DNA of 64,000 nucleotides from Siccibacter colletis (GTDB lineage: Bacteria; Pseudomonadota; Gammaproteobacteria; Enterobacterales; Enterobacteriaceae): assembly GCF_000696575.1 (NCBI RefSeq), contig NZ_JMSQ01000003.1, positions 1-64,000 of the forward strand, written 5' to 3'. Within the stretch, counting starts at the first letter, position 1. Each line of letters starts with the position of its first letter. Under the pieces are notes generated by a model. It saw nothing but the letters and a program-made list of their open reading frames with translations. It made no database searches and was not told the origin of the DNA. Shown here piece by piece: positions 44,843-54,772 of this stretch. A program made the translations under genes and the position numbers.

Positions 44843-44962
44843 GCAGGTGAATGCAACGTCAAGCGATGGGCGTTGCGCTCCATATTGTCTTACTTCCTTT
44901 TTTGAATTATTGCATAGCACAATTGATTCGAACGATGCCGACGTGAATGTCGGCTTTTTTTT
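44843..44962 (+). ncRNA. fnrS: Small RNA FnrS
   Basis: The sequence beginning GCAGGTGAATGCAACGTCAA, continuing through GCGATGGGCGTTGCGCTCCA and TTACTTCCTTTTTTGAATTA and ending in the terminator GCCGAC-GTGAAT-GTCGGC plus eight T, is almost identical to E. coli FnrS as I know it. FnrS is Hfq-dependent, induced without oxygen by FNR and ArcA, and represses aerobic enzymes such as SodB, Mqo and GpmA. Location after zntB is conserved. Differences cluster in the terminator loop, as expected for a functional RNA. Confidence 0.95.
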
Positions 44963-45022
44963 GCCTCTTTTCCAGGAGCATCTACCCTTAATAGACGGGC
45001 AGAGAAAACAGAGGAGGCAATG

Positions 45023-45172
45023 ATGACGCATCATCTATTACGCATGAGCGACCCGGTGCCCACCGATCCCGTGCCGGTGCCAGATCCCATCCCGAAACCG
45101 CAGCCGATACCCGATCCACCGCTGGAGCCGGACCCAAAACCCATCGTCGATCCGCCGCCGCACATGCGCTAG
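45023..45172 (+). CDS. 49-aa proline-rich mini-protein
   Basis: ATG 45023 lies five bases after AGGAGG (45012-45017); ATG 45020 is too close. After MTHHLLRMSD the product consists of P-x-P and D-P repeats (PVPTDPVPVPDPIPKPQPIP …) and ends PPPHMR. About 45 percent is proline, with acidic spacing. No signal or membrane helix. Proline-rich small ORFs at this site occur in other enterobacteria by my recollection, but no function is known. It is followed by a terminator. Confidence 0.65.
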   Translation: MTHHLLRMSDPVPTDPVPVPDPIPKPQPIPDPPLEPDPKPIVDPPPHMR

Positions 45173-45177
45173 CCATT

Positions 45178-45203
45178 AAAAAGCCCTCCGAAGAGGGCTT
45201 TCT
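45178..45203. terminator. Terminator between mini-protein and ttcA
   Basis: AAAAAGCCCTC-CGAA-GAGGGCTTTCT; usable from both sides, as the genes converge. Confidence 0.8.
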
Positions 45204-45204
45204 G

Positions 45205-46137
45205 TTATTTGATTTCCAGGATATCGAGCCGCTGGTGCGGACGCTCATCGTCCTCTTCAGGCTGCCAGCTGGCGGGGGTCATCGGGATATCTTCCCGGTC
45301 AAACGCCAGATCGCCGCCGTCCACCACGTCTGCGCCGTGGCGAATACCTTGAAAGTCGAACAGGTTAATGTCGCTCAGGTGCGACGGCACCACGTTCTGC
45401 ATGGCGCTGAACATAGTTTCGATGCGGCCCGGATAGCGTTTATCCCAGTCGCGCAGCATATCGGCGATGACCTGACGCTGCAGGTTCGGCTGGGAACCGC
45501 ACAGGTTGCACGGAATAATCGGGAAGCCTTTCGCCTGGGAGAAGCGCTCAATATCTTTCTCGCGGCAGTAGGCGAGTGGACGAATGACGATATGTTTCCC
45601 GTCATCGCTCATCAGCTTCGGCGGCATGCCTTTCATCTTGCCGCCGTAGAACATGTTCAGGAACAGGGTCTGCAGGATATCGTCGCGATGGTGGCCGAGC
45701 GCAATTTTGGTCGCGCCCAGCTCGGTTGCGGTGCGATACAGAATGCCGCGACGCAGGCGTGAGCAGAGCGAGCAGGTGGTTTTGCCTTCGGGGATCTTCT
45801 CTTTCACGATGCCGTAGGTGTTCTCCTCGACGATCTTGTACTCAACTCCGAGCTTCTCCAGGTACTCCGGCAGAATATGCTCCGGGAAGCCTGGCTGTTT
45901 CTGGTCGAGGTTCACCGCCACCAGGCTGAAGGAGATAGGCGCGCTCTGCTGCAGATTGCACAGGATCTCCAGCATGGTGTAGCTGTCTTTGCCGCCGGAA
46001 AGGCAGACCATAATGCGATCGCCATCTTCAATCATGTTGAAATCGGCAATCGCCTCGCCGACATTGCGGCGCAGACGCTTCTGCAATTTGTTGAGGTTGT
46101 ACTGCTCTTTCTTGCTAATATCTTGATTATCTTGCAT
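45205..46137 (-). CDS. ttcA: tRNA 2-thiocytidine(32) synthetase TtcA
   Basis: 310 residues (K-12: 311). ATP-pyrophosphatase loop [12 protein letters not shown] near 45-56, the two CxxC iron-sulfur motifs [13 protein letters not shown] (about 120) and [11 protein letters not shown] (about 210), and [11 protein letters not shown]. It thiolates C32 of certain tRNAs. In many enterobacteria ttcA is itself a prophage target (Rac in K-12); here it is intact. Confidence 0.95.
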   Translation of the reverse strand: MQDNQDISKKEQYNLNKLQKRLRRNVGEAIADFNMIEDGDRIMVCLSGGKDSYTMLEILCNLQQSAPISFSLVAVNLDQKQPGFPEHILPEYLEKLGVEYKIVEENTYGIVKEKIPEGKTTCSLCSRLRRGILYRTATELGATKIALGHHRDDILQTLFLNMFYGGKMKGMPPKLMSDDGKHIVIRPLAYCREKDIERFSQAKGFPIIPCNLCGSQPNLQRQVIADMLRDWDKRYPGRIETMFSAMQNVVPSHLSDINLFDFQGIRHGADVVDGGDLAFDREDIPMTPASWQPEEDDERPHQRLDILEIK

Positions 46138-46443
46138 TTACGCGTGTCTCTGACCACTGAAGGGCGCGTCGCCGCGCCGGATAAACGGTTCGTTACTGCC
46201 GCCGCTCATCGATAAGTAAAAGTATGCCGCGTATGGTACGGATTCCGGCGGCGAATACCAGCGCGTTTTATGGCAGCGTTGCATCTGGCTTCAGGACGGG
46301 ATAAAGCGTAACAGGGGTTTTGGTGTAATCATTAGCAGAAAGAAATTTGCTTCGGATATGGATGTGAGCAGAGTGCTTTCCCGGCACAACGCTGCTATCT
46401 GGTTCGGCATCACTTGCCCTCAAAAAGCGCAAAACCAGAACGC
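46138..46443. other. Intergenic region ttcA–mscS-like
   Basis: 306 bases, no gene and no clear terminator hairpin with T-run. It probably contains the ttcA promoter and the 3' end of the channel gene. Confidence 0.4.
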
Positions 46444-47526
46444 TTAATGACTCAATTCCGCATTTTCCGTCGGACCGATCAGCGTGGTTCTTACATGCGG
46501 CAGACTCTGCGGATAATTTTGCTGAATAAACTCAATCATTTTTTCCCGCACGTAGCAGCGCAAATCCCAGGCGGTAGGGGAGTTTTGGGCAGTCATCAGC
46601 AGCCTGATGGTCATGGTTTTTTCCGTGGTCTCGGTAACCTGAAGCACCTGGGTTTGCTGATCCCACAGCGGGGTTTCACTGAGCACTTTTTCGAAGTGCT
46701 GGCGCAGCGGCGCGAGCGGCATGGAATAATCCAGATAAAGAAAAACAGAGCCGAGAATTTGTGCGTTATTACGCGTCCAGTTCTGGAACGGATTTTCGGT
46801 AAAGTAGGTAATCGGCAAAACCAGCCGACGCAGATCCCAGAGACGAACCACAACGTAGGTCAGATTTATCTCCTCAATCCAGCCCCACTCCTTTTCAACC
46901 ACCACGGCATCATCAATTTTAATTGGCTGCGTGAAGGCTATCTGAATACCGGCAAATAAATTGACAAGGGATTTCTGTAGCGCAAAACCAATGATGATCC
47001 CCGCCACCCCGGCACCCGCCAGAATCGTGGTGCCAAATTTCCGAATGCCAGGGAAACTGAGTAAAATAAGCGAAAGACATAGCGTCACCAGCACCACAAT
47101 AGCGACCTTTTTCACATACATTATCTGCGTGCGTATTTTGCGGGCGCGTAGGTTATTGGAGATAGTAATGTCGTAGCGTATAAACAACATCTCCTCAGCC
47201 ACATTAATTAAGCGGATCAGCACTGAGCAGAATGATAAAATAATAAAGATGTTGGTTGTTGTTTTTATAAAGCCAAGCGATTCAGGTTCGATGTTGACAT
47301 AATTTACCCCTACGCTTATCAACAGCAGGGGTATAAACAGAAACATTGACCCGCGAAGGTGTTTTTCAAGTGATTTGAAGAGCTTTCGGTCGCGGCTTTG
47401 CCAGTAGCGGATGAACTGGAGCAGGATAAATCGCGTCAGAAAACCCACCGCGAGCGAGAGCGTGACGAGCAATACAGCAGGCACCCATGCCGGAGCGCCA
47501 GATAACTCACCAAATAAAAATGGCAT
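46444..47526 (-). CDS. MscS-family mechanosensitive channel
   Basis: 360 residues. Four or five membrane helices precede the MscS pore helix (TTILAGAGVAGIIIGFALQK, SLVNLFAGIQIAFTQPIKID) and the beta domain (EKEWGWIEEINLTYVVVRLW DLRRLVLPI). Helix TM3 with G/A packing and the beta domain place it in the family. It is not YnaI, which occupies a nearby locus in K-12, but a different branch with a longer C-terminus. Roles are pressure release or osmotic adaptation at the inner membrane. Confidence 0.85.
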   Translation of the reverse strand: MPFLFGELSGAPAWVPAVLLVTLSLAVGFLTRFILLQFIRYWQSRDRKLFKSLEKHLRGSMFLFIPLLLISVGVNYVNIEPESLGFIKTTTNIFIILSFCSVLIRLINVAEEMLFIRYDITISNNLRARKIRTQIMYVKKVAIVVLVTLCLSLILLSFPGIRKFGTTILAGAGVAGIIIGFALQKSLVNLFAGIQIAFTQPIKIDDAVVVEKEWGWIEEINLTYVVVRLWDLRRLVLPITYFTENPFQNWTRNNAQILGSVFLYLDYSMPLAPLRQHFEKVLSETPLWDQQTQVLQVTETTEKTMTIRLLMTAQNSPTAWDLRCYVREKMIEFIQQNYPQSLPHVRTTLIGPTENAELSH

Positions 47527-47913
47527 TATTTCCCCTTATAGTCTGCCAATACCCCTGATTGTCAGCGCGGTAAAAACAGTCACCCTGTTTGCCAGATTAG
47601 CGCGCATTATTATATGAAAATATGAAAAGCGGGCCGCGTCGGCATAGAGAATTATCTGGAAATTACAGATCGCTGCTGAGGGCGATCGATGCGTTAAGAC
47701 GTGCGACGGCACACTACGTCTGCATTTTCAGGGCGTTTGCGTGCGCCGCTGTGCTTAATTCATTTTCTGCCGCTATTCATGCTAACCATAACCTAAATTG
47801 CTGGCTGAAATCGCTGATGCACTACACTGACTATTGCAGTAATGATTTCCTCAGAAGGCTGAGCAGGTTAATTACCTGACGCCAGCCTTACCGATGACTA
47901 TCAGGAGAACGAC
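47527..47913. other. Divergent intergenic region mscS-like / DUF4142 gene
   Basis: 387 bases with no gene. It must hold two divergent promoters; GAACGACATG with AGGAG at 47902-47906 gives the ribosome site of the DUF4142 gene. I cannot name a specific regulator site. Confidence 0.4.
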
Positions 47914-48483
47914 ATGCAAACGCGTAAGACCCTGAAAGGACTGCTGGCGGTATCAGCAGTAGCAGCAATGTTCAGCACGGCTGGCGTATATGCCCAGACC
48001 GCGACCACCGCCGCGCAAAGTGGCGCTGCAACTCAGACTGAATCGAGCGCTAAGCTCAGCGCCGGTGACGAAAAAGCGCTGGTGGACATGGCGCAGGCCA
48101 ATATCAATGAAATTGCCGCTGCCAAAATCGCGCTGAACAAAGCCCAAAGCAGCGACGTTAAAGCTTTCGCTCAGCGGATGGTTGATGACCACGGCGCTGC
48201 CCTGGCGAAAGTCCAGCCGGTCGCCCAGCAGAAGGGCGTGACGTTGCCGACTGAACCGGACGCCATGCATAAAACCATGGCCGCCGAACTGGAGAAACAG
48301 AGCGGTGAGGCCTTCGACAAAATGTATATGGAAAATGCTGGCACCAAAGACCACGAAATGGTGCTGTCGAAGTTGCAGAGTGACGCTAAAAATATCAAAG
48401 ACCCGGACGTGAAGGCGCTGGCCGATGCACATACGCCGGTGGTTGAGCAACACCTGAAATCCGCCCAGCAGATGACGAAATAA
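47914..48483 (+). CDS. DUF4142 periplasmic protein
   Basis: 189 residues. Signal peptide MQTRKTLKGLLAVSAVAAMF … VYA-Q, an Ala/Thr/Gln linker, then a DUF4142 four-helix, ferritin-like domain (LVDMAQANINEIAAAKIALN, VKAFAQRMVDDHGAALAKVQ, DHEMVLSKLQSDAKNIKDPD, ADAHTPVVEQHLKSAQQM). Members are linked with stress tolerance in the envelope; metal binding is doubtful. A single gene. Confidence 0.88.
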   Translation: MQTRKTLKGLLAVSAVAAMFSTAGVYAQTATTAAQSGAATQTESSAKLSAGDEKALVDMAQANINEIAAAKIALNKAQSSDVKAFAQRMVDDHGAALAKVQPVAQQKGVTLPTEPDAMHKTMAAELEKQSGEAFDKMYMENAGTKDHEMVLSKLQSDAKNIKDPDVKALADAHTPVVEQHLKSAQQMTK

Positions 48484-48651
48484 GTTTTCGGCAGGCACAG
48501 GGTTCTGCGACCCGGAAACTATTTTGTTGAAGGGTTGCAGACCGCGACAGGCACACAGATCCATTATCATCACGCTTTCACCTCCTTATTGCACATGACC
48601 GGACGAGACGGCTATGGTTGACGCCTGTTCCCTCCCTTCATCGGGGCACCC
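48484..48651. other. Gap with a strong ribosome site on the minus strand
   Basis: Reading backward, AAGGAGGTGA (plus coordinates 48579-48588) is seven bases from GTG/ATG at 48573-48568, followed by codons for MIMDLCACRGLQPFNK. The frame runs on antisense into the DUF4142 gene to 47953. A short peptide or leader may be encoded, but no family is known to me. Confidence 0.3.
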
Positions 48652-49032
48652 ATGATTCATCTGGAACGTAAAACCTATTCGCAGCTCGGCACCATCACTG
48701 CGCCCTATGTGCATGCGGTGAAACACAAGGACACGCTGTATGTCTCCGGCCTGACAGCGTTTGGCAGCGCGGCGCAGGGCGGGGATGTTGCCCGTCAGGC
48801 GGAAGAGATTTTTCGTCAGCTTAAGGTGATTGCCGCAGCGGAAAATACCACGCTGAGCGCGCTGATTAAGGTCACCATTTTTATTACTGTGGTTGAAAGC
48901 CTGCCCGCGCTACGTGAGGTACTGTTCGCTAATTTCGAGGATCACCTGCCGGCCAGTTCCCTGGTGCAGGTCAGCGCGCTATTTTCACCGGATCTTAACG
49001 TTGAAATCGAGGCGATTCTGGCGCTCGACTGA
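48652..49032 (+). CDS. RidA/YjgF/TdcF family protein
   Basis: 126 residues with the family course: GTITAPYVHAVKHKDTLYVS, GDVARQAEEIFRQLKVIAAA, STALIKVTIFIT-like (ALIKVTIFITVVESLPALRE), and PASSLVQVSALFSPDLNVEI. In RidA an arginine of the R-xxxQV motif binds the substrate carboxylate; here the matching position is S-L-V-Q, so enamine deaminase activity is not certain. It lies upstream of dbpA, like a ydaK-type neighbour, but I do not assign a symbol. Confidence 0.82.
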   Translation: MIHLERKTYSQLGTITAPYVHAVKHKDTLYVSGLTAFGSAAQGGDVARQAEEIFRQLKVIAAAENTTLSALIKVTIFITVVESLPALREVLFANFEDHLPASSLVQVSALFSPDLNVEIEAILALD

Positions 49033-49113
49033 GCCGCGCGGGCAAGTTTCATGACCGCAACCCGCGAGTCTGCTAGCATACGCGTCAGTCCTGTATACCT
49101 TGAGAATTCTGAC

Positions 49114-50487
49114 GTGACATCTTTTTCCGACTTAAACGCCTTACCTGAAGCCCAGCTCGCCAACCTCAACGAGCTGGGTTACCTCGCCATGACCCCGGTT
49201 CAGGCCGCAGCGCTGCCCGCTATTCTTGCCGGAAAAGATGTCCGCGTGCAGGCGAAAACCGGCAGCGGCAAAACCGCCGCCTTTGGCCTGGGGCTGCTGC
49301 AGCACATCGATGCCAGCCAGTTTATCACCCAGTCGCTGGTACTCTGTCCGACCCGCGAACTGGCGGATCAGGTGGCGAAAGAGCTACGTCGTCTGGCGCG
49401 CTTTATGCCTAACATCAAAATTCTCACCCTGTGCGGCGGTCAGCCGTTCGGCGTGCAGCGCGATTCGCTGCAACACGCCCCGCACATCATCGTCGCCACG
49501 CCAGGGCGTCTGCTTGATCATCTCGAAAAAGCCACCGTGCAGCTCGATGCCCTGCAAACGCTGGTGCTGGACGAAGCCGACCGCATGCTCGACATGGGCT
49601 TCGCTGAGGCGATCGATGACGTGATCCGCCATGCGCCGGCGTCGCGCCAGACGCTGCTTTTCTCGGCGACCTGGCCTGCCGGCATTGCCGCCATCAGTAA
49701 ACGCGTGCAGCGCGATCCGCAGAGTATTGAGATCGACACCGTGGACGAACTGCCGGCGGTGGAGCAGCACTTCTATGAAGTGTCGCGCGGTGCGAAAACC
49801 GGGCTGCTACAGGCTCTGCTCAGCAAGCACCAGCCCGCGTCCTGTGTGGTGTTCTGCAATACCAAAAAGGATTGTCAGGCGGTGTGCGATGCGCTGAATG
49901 CCCGTGGTCAGAGCGCGCTGGCGCTGCACGGCGATATGGAGCAGCGCGACCGCGACCAGACGCTGGTGCGTTTTGCTAACGGCAGCAGCCGCGTACTGGT
50001 GGCCACCGACGTGGCCGCGCGCGGGCTGGACATCAAATCGCTGGAGATGGTGATCAACTACGAGCTCTCCTGGGACCCGGAAGTACACGTGCACCGCATC
50101 GGGCGCACCGCCCGCGCCGGCGAGAGCGGGCTGGCCATCAGCTTCTGCGCGCCGGAAGAGGCGCAGCGTGCGGCGGTGCTGGCAGAGATGCTGAACCTGT
50201 CGCTTAACTGGCAGAGCGCGCCGACGGGCGGGGCGGTGAAACCGCTGGAAGCCGCGATGGCGACGCTGTGCATTGACGGCGGGAAAAAGGCGAAGATGCG
50301 TCCGGGCGATATCCTCGGGGCGCTGACCGGTGACATGGGGCTGGACGGCGCAGACATCGGCAAGATCGACATGCATCCGATCCACTCCTACGTGGCAGTG
50401 CGCGAGTCGGTGGCACGTCACGCGTGGAAGCAGTTGCAGCAGGGTAAAATCAAAGGCAAGTCGGTGAAGGTGCGGTTGCTGAAGTAA
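49114..50487 (+). CDS. dbpA: ATP-dependent RNA helicase DbpA
   Basis: 457 residues from GTG 49114 (conserved V/M-T-S-F-S), same length as E. coli. DEAD-box motifs: AKTGSGKT, PTRELADQ, TPGRLLDH, DEADRMLD, SATWPA, HRIGRTARAGESG. The C-terminal RNA-binding domain (GGKKAKMRPGDILGALTGDM) recognises hairpin 92 of 23S rRNA. It acts in 50S subunit assembly. The frame is open to 49051 upstream, but the homologous start is 49114. Confidence 0.96.
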   Translation: MTSFSDLNALPEAQLANLNELGYLAMTPVQAAALPAILAGKDVRVQAKTGSGKTAAFGLGLLQHIDASQFITQSLVLCPTRELADQVAKELRRLARFMPNIKILTLCGGQPFGVQRDSLQHAPHIIVATPGRLLDHLEKATVQLDALQTLVLDEADRMLDMGFAEAIDDVIRHAPASRQTLLFSATWPAGIAAISKRVQRDPQSIEIDTVDELPAVEQHFYEVSRGAKTGLLQALLSKHQPASCVVFCNTKKDCQAVCDALNARGQSALALHGDMEQRDRDQTLVRFANGSSRVLVATDVAARGLDIKSLEMVINYELSWDPEVHVHRIGRTARAGESGLAISFCAPEEAQRAAVLAEMLNLSLNWQSAPTGGAVKPLEAAMATLCIDGGKKAKMRPGDILGALTGDMGLDGADIGKIDMHPIHSYVAVRESVARHAWKQLQQGKIKGKSVKVRLLK

Positions 50488-50503
50488 TCCGGTCGGTAAA
50501 GCG

Positions 50504-50531
50504 GTGGGTGCGCTGCGCTTACCCACCCTAC
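50504..50531 (+). repeat. Dispersed palindromic repeat, copy after dbpA
   Basis: GTGGGTGCGCTGCGCTTACC followed by CACCCTAC; the copy at 54773-54800 is identical at 26 of 28 positions and a diverged inverted copy is present at about 43242-43269. The ends (GTGGGT / ACCCAC) are complementary, giving a hairpin. Confidence 0.8.
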
Positions 50532-50578
50532 GATTATGTAATCGGGGCGCTGCGATTGCCCATTCTGAGATTGTGCAA

Positions 50579-50636
50579 TGGGTGCGCTGCACGTAGCGCA
50601 CCCACATTCATTTCCGCCGCTCTCCGGGAGCGGCGT
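50579..50636. repeat. Two adjacent hairpins between dbpA and nifJ
   Basis: A perfect 10-bp inverted repeat TGGGTGCGCT-GCACGT-AGCGCACCCA (50579-50604), related to the neighbouring dispersed repeat, and a second GC hairpin CCGCCGCTC-TCCGG-GAGCGGCG (50614-50636) that may end transcription of the convergent genes. Confidence 0.7.
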
Positions 50637-50642
50637 TCTGCG

Positions 50643-53600
50643 TTACTCGCTTGCCGCTTTCTCCGCTTTGCCCGCCAGCTGCGCCAGAAAATCGTAGCGC
50701 TTCTGCAGGTCTGCGGCGGCGTCCTTCCATAATTGCTCGGCGACCTCCGGCTGCTGCGCGTTCAGGCGGCGGAAGCGCTGCTCTTTCATCAGCGTATCGG
50801 CCAGCGCATCCGACGGTGGACGTGAATCCAGCGCCAGCGGGATTTTCCCTTCATCTGCGCGACGCGGATCGAAGCGATACAGCGGCCAGAAACCGGTCGC
50901 CGTGAGCTGGCGCATCTGGTCATGGCTGAGCGCCAGGTCGTAACCGTGCTCCTCACAGGGGCTGTAGGCGATAATCAGCGACGGTCCCGGATAGGCCTCG
51001 GCTTCCTGAATCGCTTTCACCGTCTGGTTAAGCTGTGCGCCGAGAGAGATCTGCGCCACGTAGACGTGACCGTACATCATCATGCTGACGCCCAGATCCT
51101 TACGCGCTTTACGTTTCCCGTGCTCGCCAAACTTCGTCACCGCGCCGAGCGGCGTGGCTTTGGACGCCTGACCGCCGGTATTGGAATAGCACTGGGTGTC
51201 GAGCACCAGAATATTGACGTTCTCGGTCAGACTCATCACGTGATCCAGCCCGCCAAACCCAATGTCGTAGGCCCAGCCATCGCCGCCAATCAGCCAGATC
51301 GATTTCTCCACCAGCGCGTCGGCGTCGGTCAGCAGCTGTGCGGCGCTCGGGTCACCCTGCAGCAGGGCGCGCAGTTGCGCCACCTGTTCCCGACGCACTT
51401 CCGGTGCCGCGTCGGCGCGCAGGGCGTCTACCAGTTCAGCGGGCAGCTTATCAGCCTGGGCCTCCAGCAGGCGCAGCACGCGCTGCTTGTGCTGATCCAC
51501 CGTCAGACGGAAACCAAGGCCAAACTCGGCGTTATCCTCAAACAGCGAGTTAGCCCACGCTGGCCCGCGTCCGTTGGCGTCGGTGGTGTATGGGGTGGAG
51601 GGCAGATTGCCGCCGTAAATGGACGAGCAGCCGGTGGCGTTAGCGATCAGCAGGCGGTCGCCGTAAAGCTGGGTCAGCAGCTTGATATACGGCGTTTCGC
51701 CGCAACCAGAACAGCCTCCCGAGTACTCAAACAGCGGCGAGATCAGCTGCGAGGTACGAATGTCGATGCGTTCAAGGCTGGTGCGGTCGATCTCCGGCAG
51801 GTCGAGGAAGAAATCGTAGTTAACCTTCTCCTCCTCAACGTGTTCAAGGCGCGACATCATGTTGATGGCTTTGATCTCCGGGTTCTGGCGATCTTTCGCC
51901 GGGCAGACTTCGACGCACAGGTTGCAGCCGGTGCAGTCCTCAGGCGCGACCTGCAATACGTATTTCTGGCCGCGCATATCCCGGGATTTCACGTCCAGCG
52001 ACTGGAGTGAATCCGGCGCAGCCGCAAGGGCGTCAGGCTGAACCACTTTGGCGCGGATCGCCGAGTGCGGGCAGGCCGCCACGCAGTGGTTGCACTGGGT
52101 ACAGATCTCCGGTTTCCAGATGGGGATCGCTTCGGCGATGTTGCGTTTCTCCCAGCGGGTGGTGCCTACCGGCCAGGTGCCGTCCGGCGGCAGAGCCGAG
52201 ACCGGCAGCGCGTCGCCCAGACCTGCCAGCATGGCGGCGGTCACGGTTTTGACAAAGTCTGGTGCAGCATCGGACACCACCGGCGGGCGCAGCGGGCTGT
52301 CGGCGTTTACCGTTTCCGGCGGCACCTCGAACAGCGATTCACGCGCCAGAGCCAGCGCCTGCCAGTTGCGCTCGACCAGCTCCAGGCCTTTGCTGCTGTA
52401 GCTTGTGGCAATCGCGCCCTGCAGCGCCGTTAACGCGCTGTCTCCGGGCAGAATGTGGGTGAGATGGAAAAATGCCATCTGCATAACGGTGTTAATACGC
52501 GCTCCAAGCTGGCACTCGCGGGCGATTTTCGCAGCATTGATGACGTAAAGCCGCGCATGGCGGTTGACCAGCGTCGCCTGCACCTCCTGGGGCAGCCGCG
52601 CCCAGACTTCATCGGGTGAATAGGGGGTATTGAGCAGGAAAATCCCGCCGGGCTTCAGGCGCTCTGCCATCTGATACTTGTCGATAAACTGCAATTGATG
52701 GCAGCCAACGAAGTCGGCTTTATCGATCAGGTAGGCCGAGTTGATCGGCCGCTCGCTGACGCGCAGATGCGACACCGTCAGGCCGCCGGCCTTTTTCGAG
52801 TCGTACACGAAGTAGCCCTGGGCATAGAAGGGCGTGGCGTTGCCGATAATTTTGATGTTGTTTTTGGTTGCCGACACGCTGCCGTCGCTGCCCAGTCCGT
52901 AGAACAGCGCTTCGAGCTTCGCGTGAGACGGCAGGGTGTTCTCCGGCAGCGGCAGGGAGAGGTGCGTCACGTCATCATAGATGCCGACGGTGAAGCGCGG
53001 TTTAGGCTTCGCTGCGCGCAGCTCGTTAAACACCGCCAGCACGCAGTCCGGGCCGAACTCTTTAGATGACAGACATAGCGCCCACCGATCACCCGCGGCA
53101 GGGTTTCACGCTCGCCGGCGTTATACGCTTCCGCCAGCGCGGTCATCACGTCGAGATACAGCGGTTCCGCCAGCGCCCCCGGCTCTTTGGTGCGATCCAG
53201 CACCGCGATGGTTTTCGCGCTCTGGGGCAGCGCCGCCAGCAGGTGCGCGGCGCTGAACGGGCGATACAGCCGCACTTTCAGCACGCCGACTTTCTCACCG
53301 CGGCTAAGTAGTTCATCCACCACTTCTTCGCAGGTGCCGATGGCCGAGCCCATCAGCACGATCACGCGTTCGGCCTCCGGGTGGCCGTAATACTCAAACG
53401 GGCGATAGCTGCGCCCGGTGGTTTCGGCAAACGCCGCCATCGCCTGCTCAACGTGCTGGTAGACCGCGTCGTACCAGGGATTGGTGGCTTCGCGCGACTG
53501 GAAGTAAGTGTCCGGATTCGCCGAGGTGCCGCGGATAACCGGATGTTCGGGATTCAGCGCCCGGGCGCGGTGGGCATCGATCTCCGCCTGCGGCAGCAGG

Positions 53601-54166
53601 CTGCGCAGCGTATCGTCGGCCAGCGGCACGATTTTGTTAATCTCATGTGAGGTACGGAAGCCGTCGAAGAAGTGAATAAACGGCACCCGGCTTTTCAGCG
53701 TGGCGATATGGGAGATAAGCGCAAAATCCTGCGCTTCCTGCACGCTGCCGGCGCACAGCATGGCGCAGCCGGTCTGGCGCACCGCCATCACGTCAGAGTG
53801 ATCGCCAAAGATAGAGAGCGCGTGAGTGGCGACGGTGCGCGCCGCGACGTGCAGCACAAACGGCGTCAGCTGACCGGCCAGTTTGTAGAGCGTCGGGATC
53901 ATCAGCAGCAGACCCTGGGACGAGGTAAACGAGGTGGAGAGCGCCCCGGTCTGTAATGCGCCGTGTACCGCGGCAATCGCTCCGGCTTCGGACTGCATCT
54001 CCACCACGCGCGGCACATCGCCCCAGACGTTCTTCAGGCCGTTTCCGGCCCAGGCGTCCGCCTGTTCCGCCATCGTCGAACTCGGCGTAATCGGGTAGAT
54101 AGCAATCACTTCGCTGGCGCGAAATGCCACCGAAGCCACTGCGCCATTGCCGTCAGTTGTGATCAT
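50643..54166 (-). pseudogene. nifJ: nifJ/ydbK pyruvate:flavodoxin oxidoreductase, single-base frameshift
   Basis: Two overlapping frames make up one 1174-residue protein (E. coli YdbK length) if one G is added at about 53074 on the coding strand (TATGTCTGTCA to TATGGTCTGTCA), restoring RVIGGRYGLSSKEFGPDCVL. Start ATG 54166, stop at 50643. The N-terminal part has the pyruvate-binding region (IYPITPSSTMAEQADAW). The C-terminal part has two 4Fe-4S motifs (CTQCNHCVAACP, CTGCNLCVEVCP), a further cluster region (CSGCGETPYIKLL) and the thiamine diphosphate site (GGDGWAYDIGFGGLDHV). The rest is well preserved, so the damage is recent or a sequence error. Confidence 0.88.
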
Positions 54167-54481
54167 AAAGAGATCCTCACATTGCGCAAAAGGAGAGGGG
54201 CGCGTGATACCGCAACACACCCTGTAATTATGGGGGAATTTTAGCAAACGGGTGCGGCGGCAATTTTCGCTTTTGTGTCCTTGCCGCCACAAAACGCAGG
54301 GGTAATAGTGGCTGTGCGCTGCTTCACAGAAACAAGCGAAACCGGAATAATCCGATGCGGGTCAAAAAAACGGCAGAAAGGCGCTGCAACGCTGTGTAAA
54401 TTTTTCACCGCGCCTCGACAGCACGCCGCCGGGCTGCATAAGATGCAGGGGTTTTGCGTATTTCATGATGAGGGGAGATCT
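54167..54481. other. Intergenic region nifJ–ydbJ
   Basis: 315 bases, promoters for two divergent genes. An imperfect dyad GTGCGGCGGCAA … TTGCCGCCAC (about 54251-54293) is seen; no gene and no MicC-like RNA, which adjoins ydbK in K-12. Confidence 0.4.
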
Positions 54482-54748
54482 ATGCGCGCGGCGTTTTTAG
54501 TGGGGTGTGCGGCACTTTTATTATCGGCTTGCAGCAGCGAGCCGGAACAGCAGGCAACGGCGGCGCATGTCGCGCCAGGCATGCGGGCAGCGCTGTCAGA
54601 GAGCGCGGCAGCAAACTGCGCGATGGCGGGTGGCGTGGCGCTGGCGGCGCGTCAGTTAGATGGTTCATCAACCGGTATGTGCGCGATGCCGAACGGCAAA
54701 CGCTGCAGCGCCAGCGCGCTGGCATCCGGGAGCTGCGGTAGTTTTTGA
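54482..54748 (+). CDS. ydbJ: DUF333 lipoprotein YdbJ
   Basis: 88 residues. Lipoprotein signal MRAAFLVGCAALLLSAC with Cys17; then DUF333: AAANCAMAGGVALAARQLDG, GMCAMPNGKRCSASALASGS, ending C-G-S-F. Length and pattern match E. coli YdbJ, which also lies opposite ydbK. Serine at +2 suggests the outer membrane. Function unknown. hslJ, next in K-12, is missing. Confidence 0.85.
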   Translation: MRAAFLVGCAALLLSACSSEPEQQATAAHVAPGMRAALSESAAANCAMAGGVALAARQLDGSSTGMCAMPNGKRCSASALASGSCGSF

Positions 54749-54772
54749 TCCCCGTGTCGCGTAGAGGAAAAG

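Noticed and set aside
45205..46137. ttcA as the prophage attachment site
   Set aside because: ttcA is complete with all motifs; the prophage end lies at ycjS, 17 kb away.
50922..52010. 362-codon frame antisense to nifJ
   Set aside because: Lies completely opposite conserved nifJ motifs; no independent signals.
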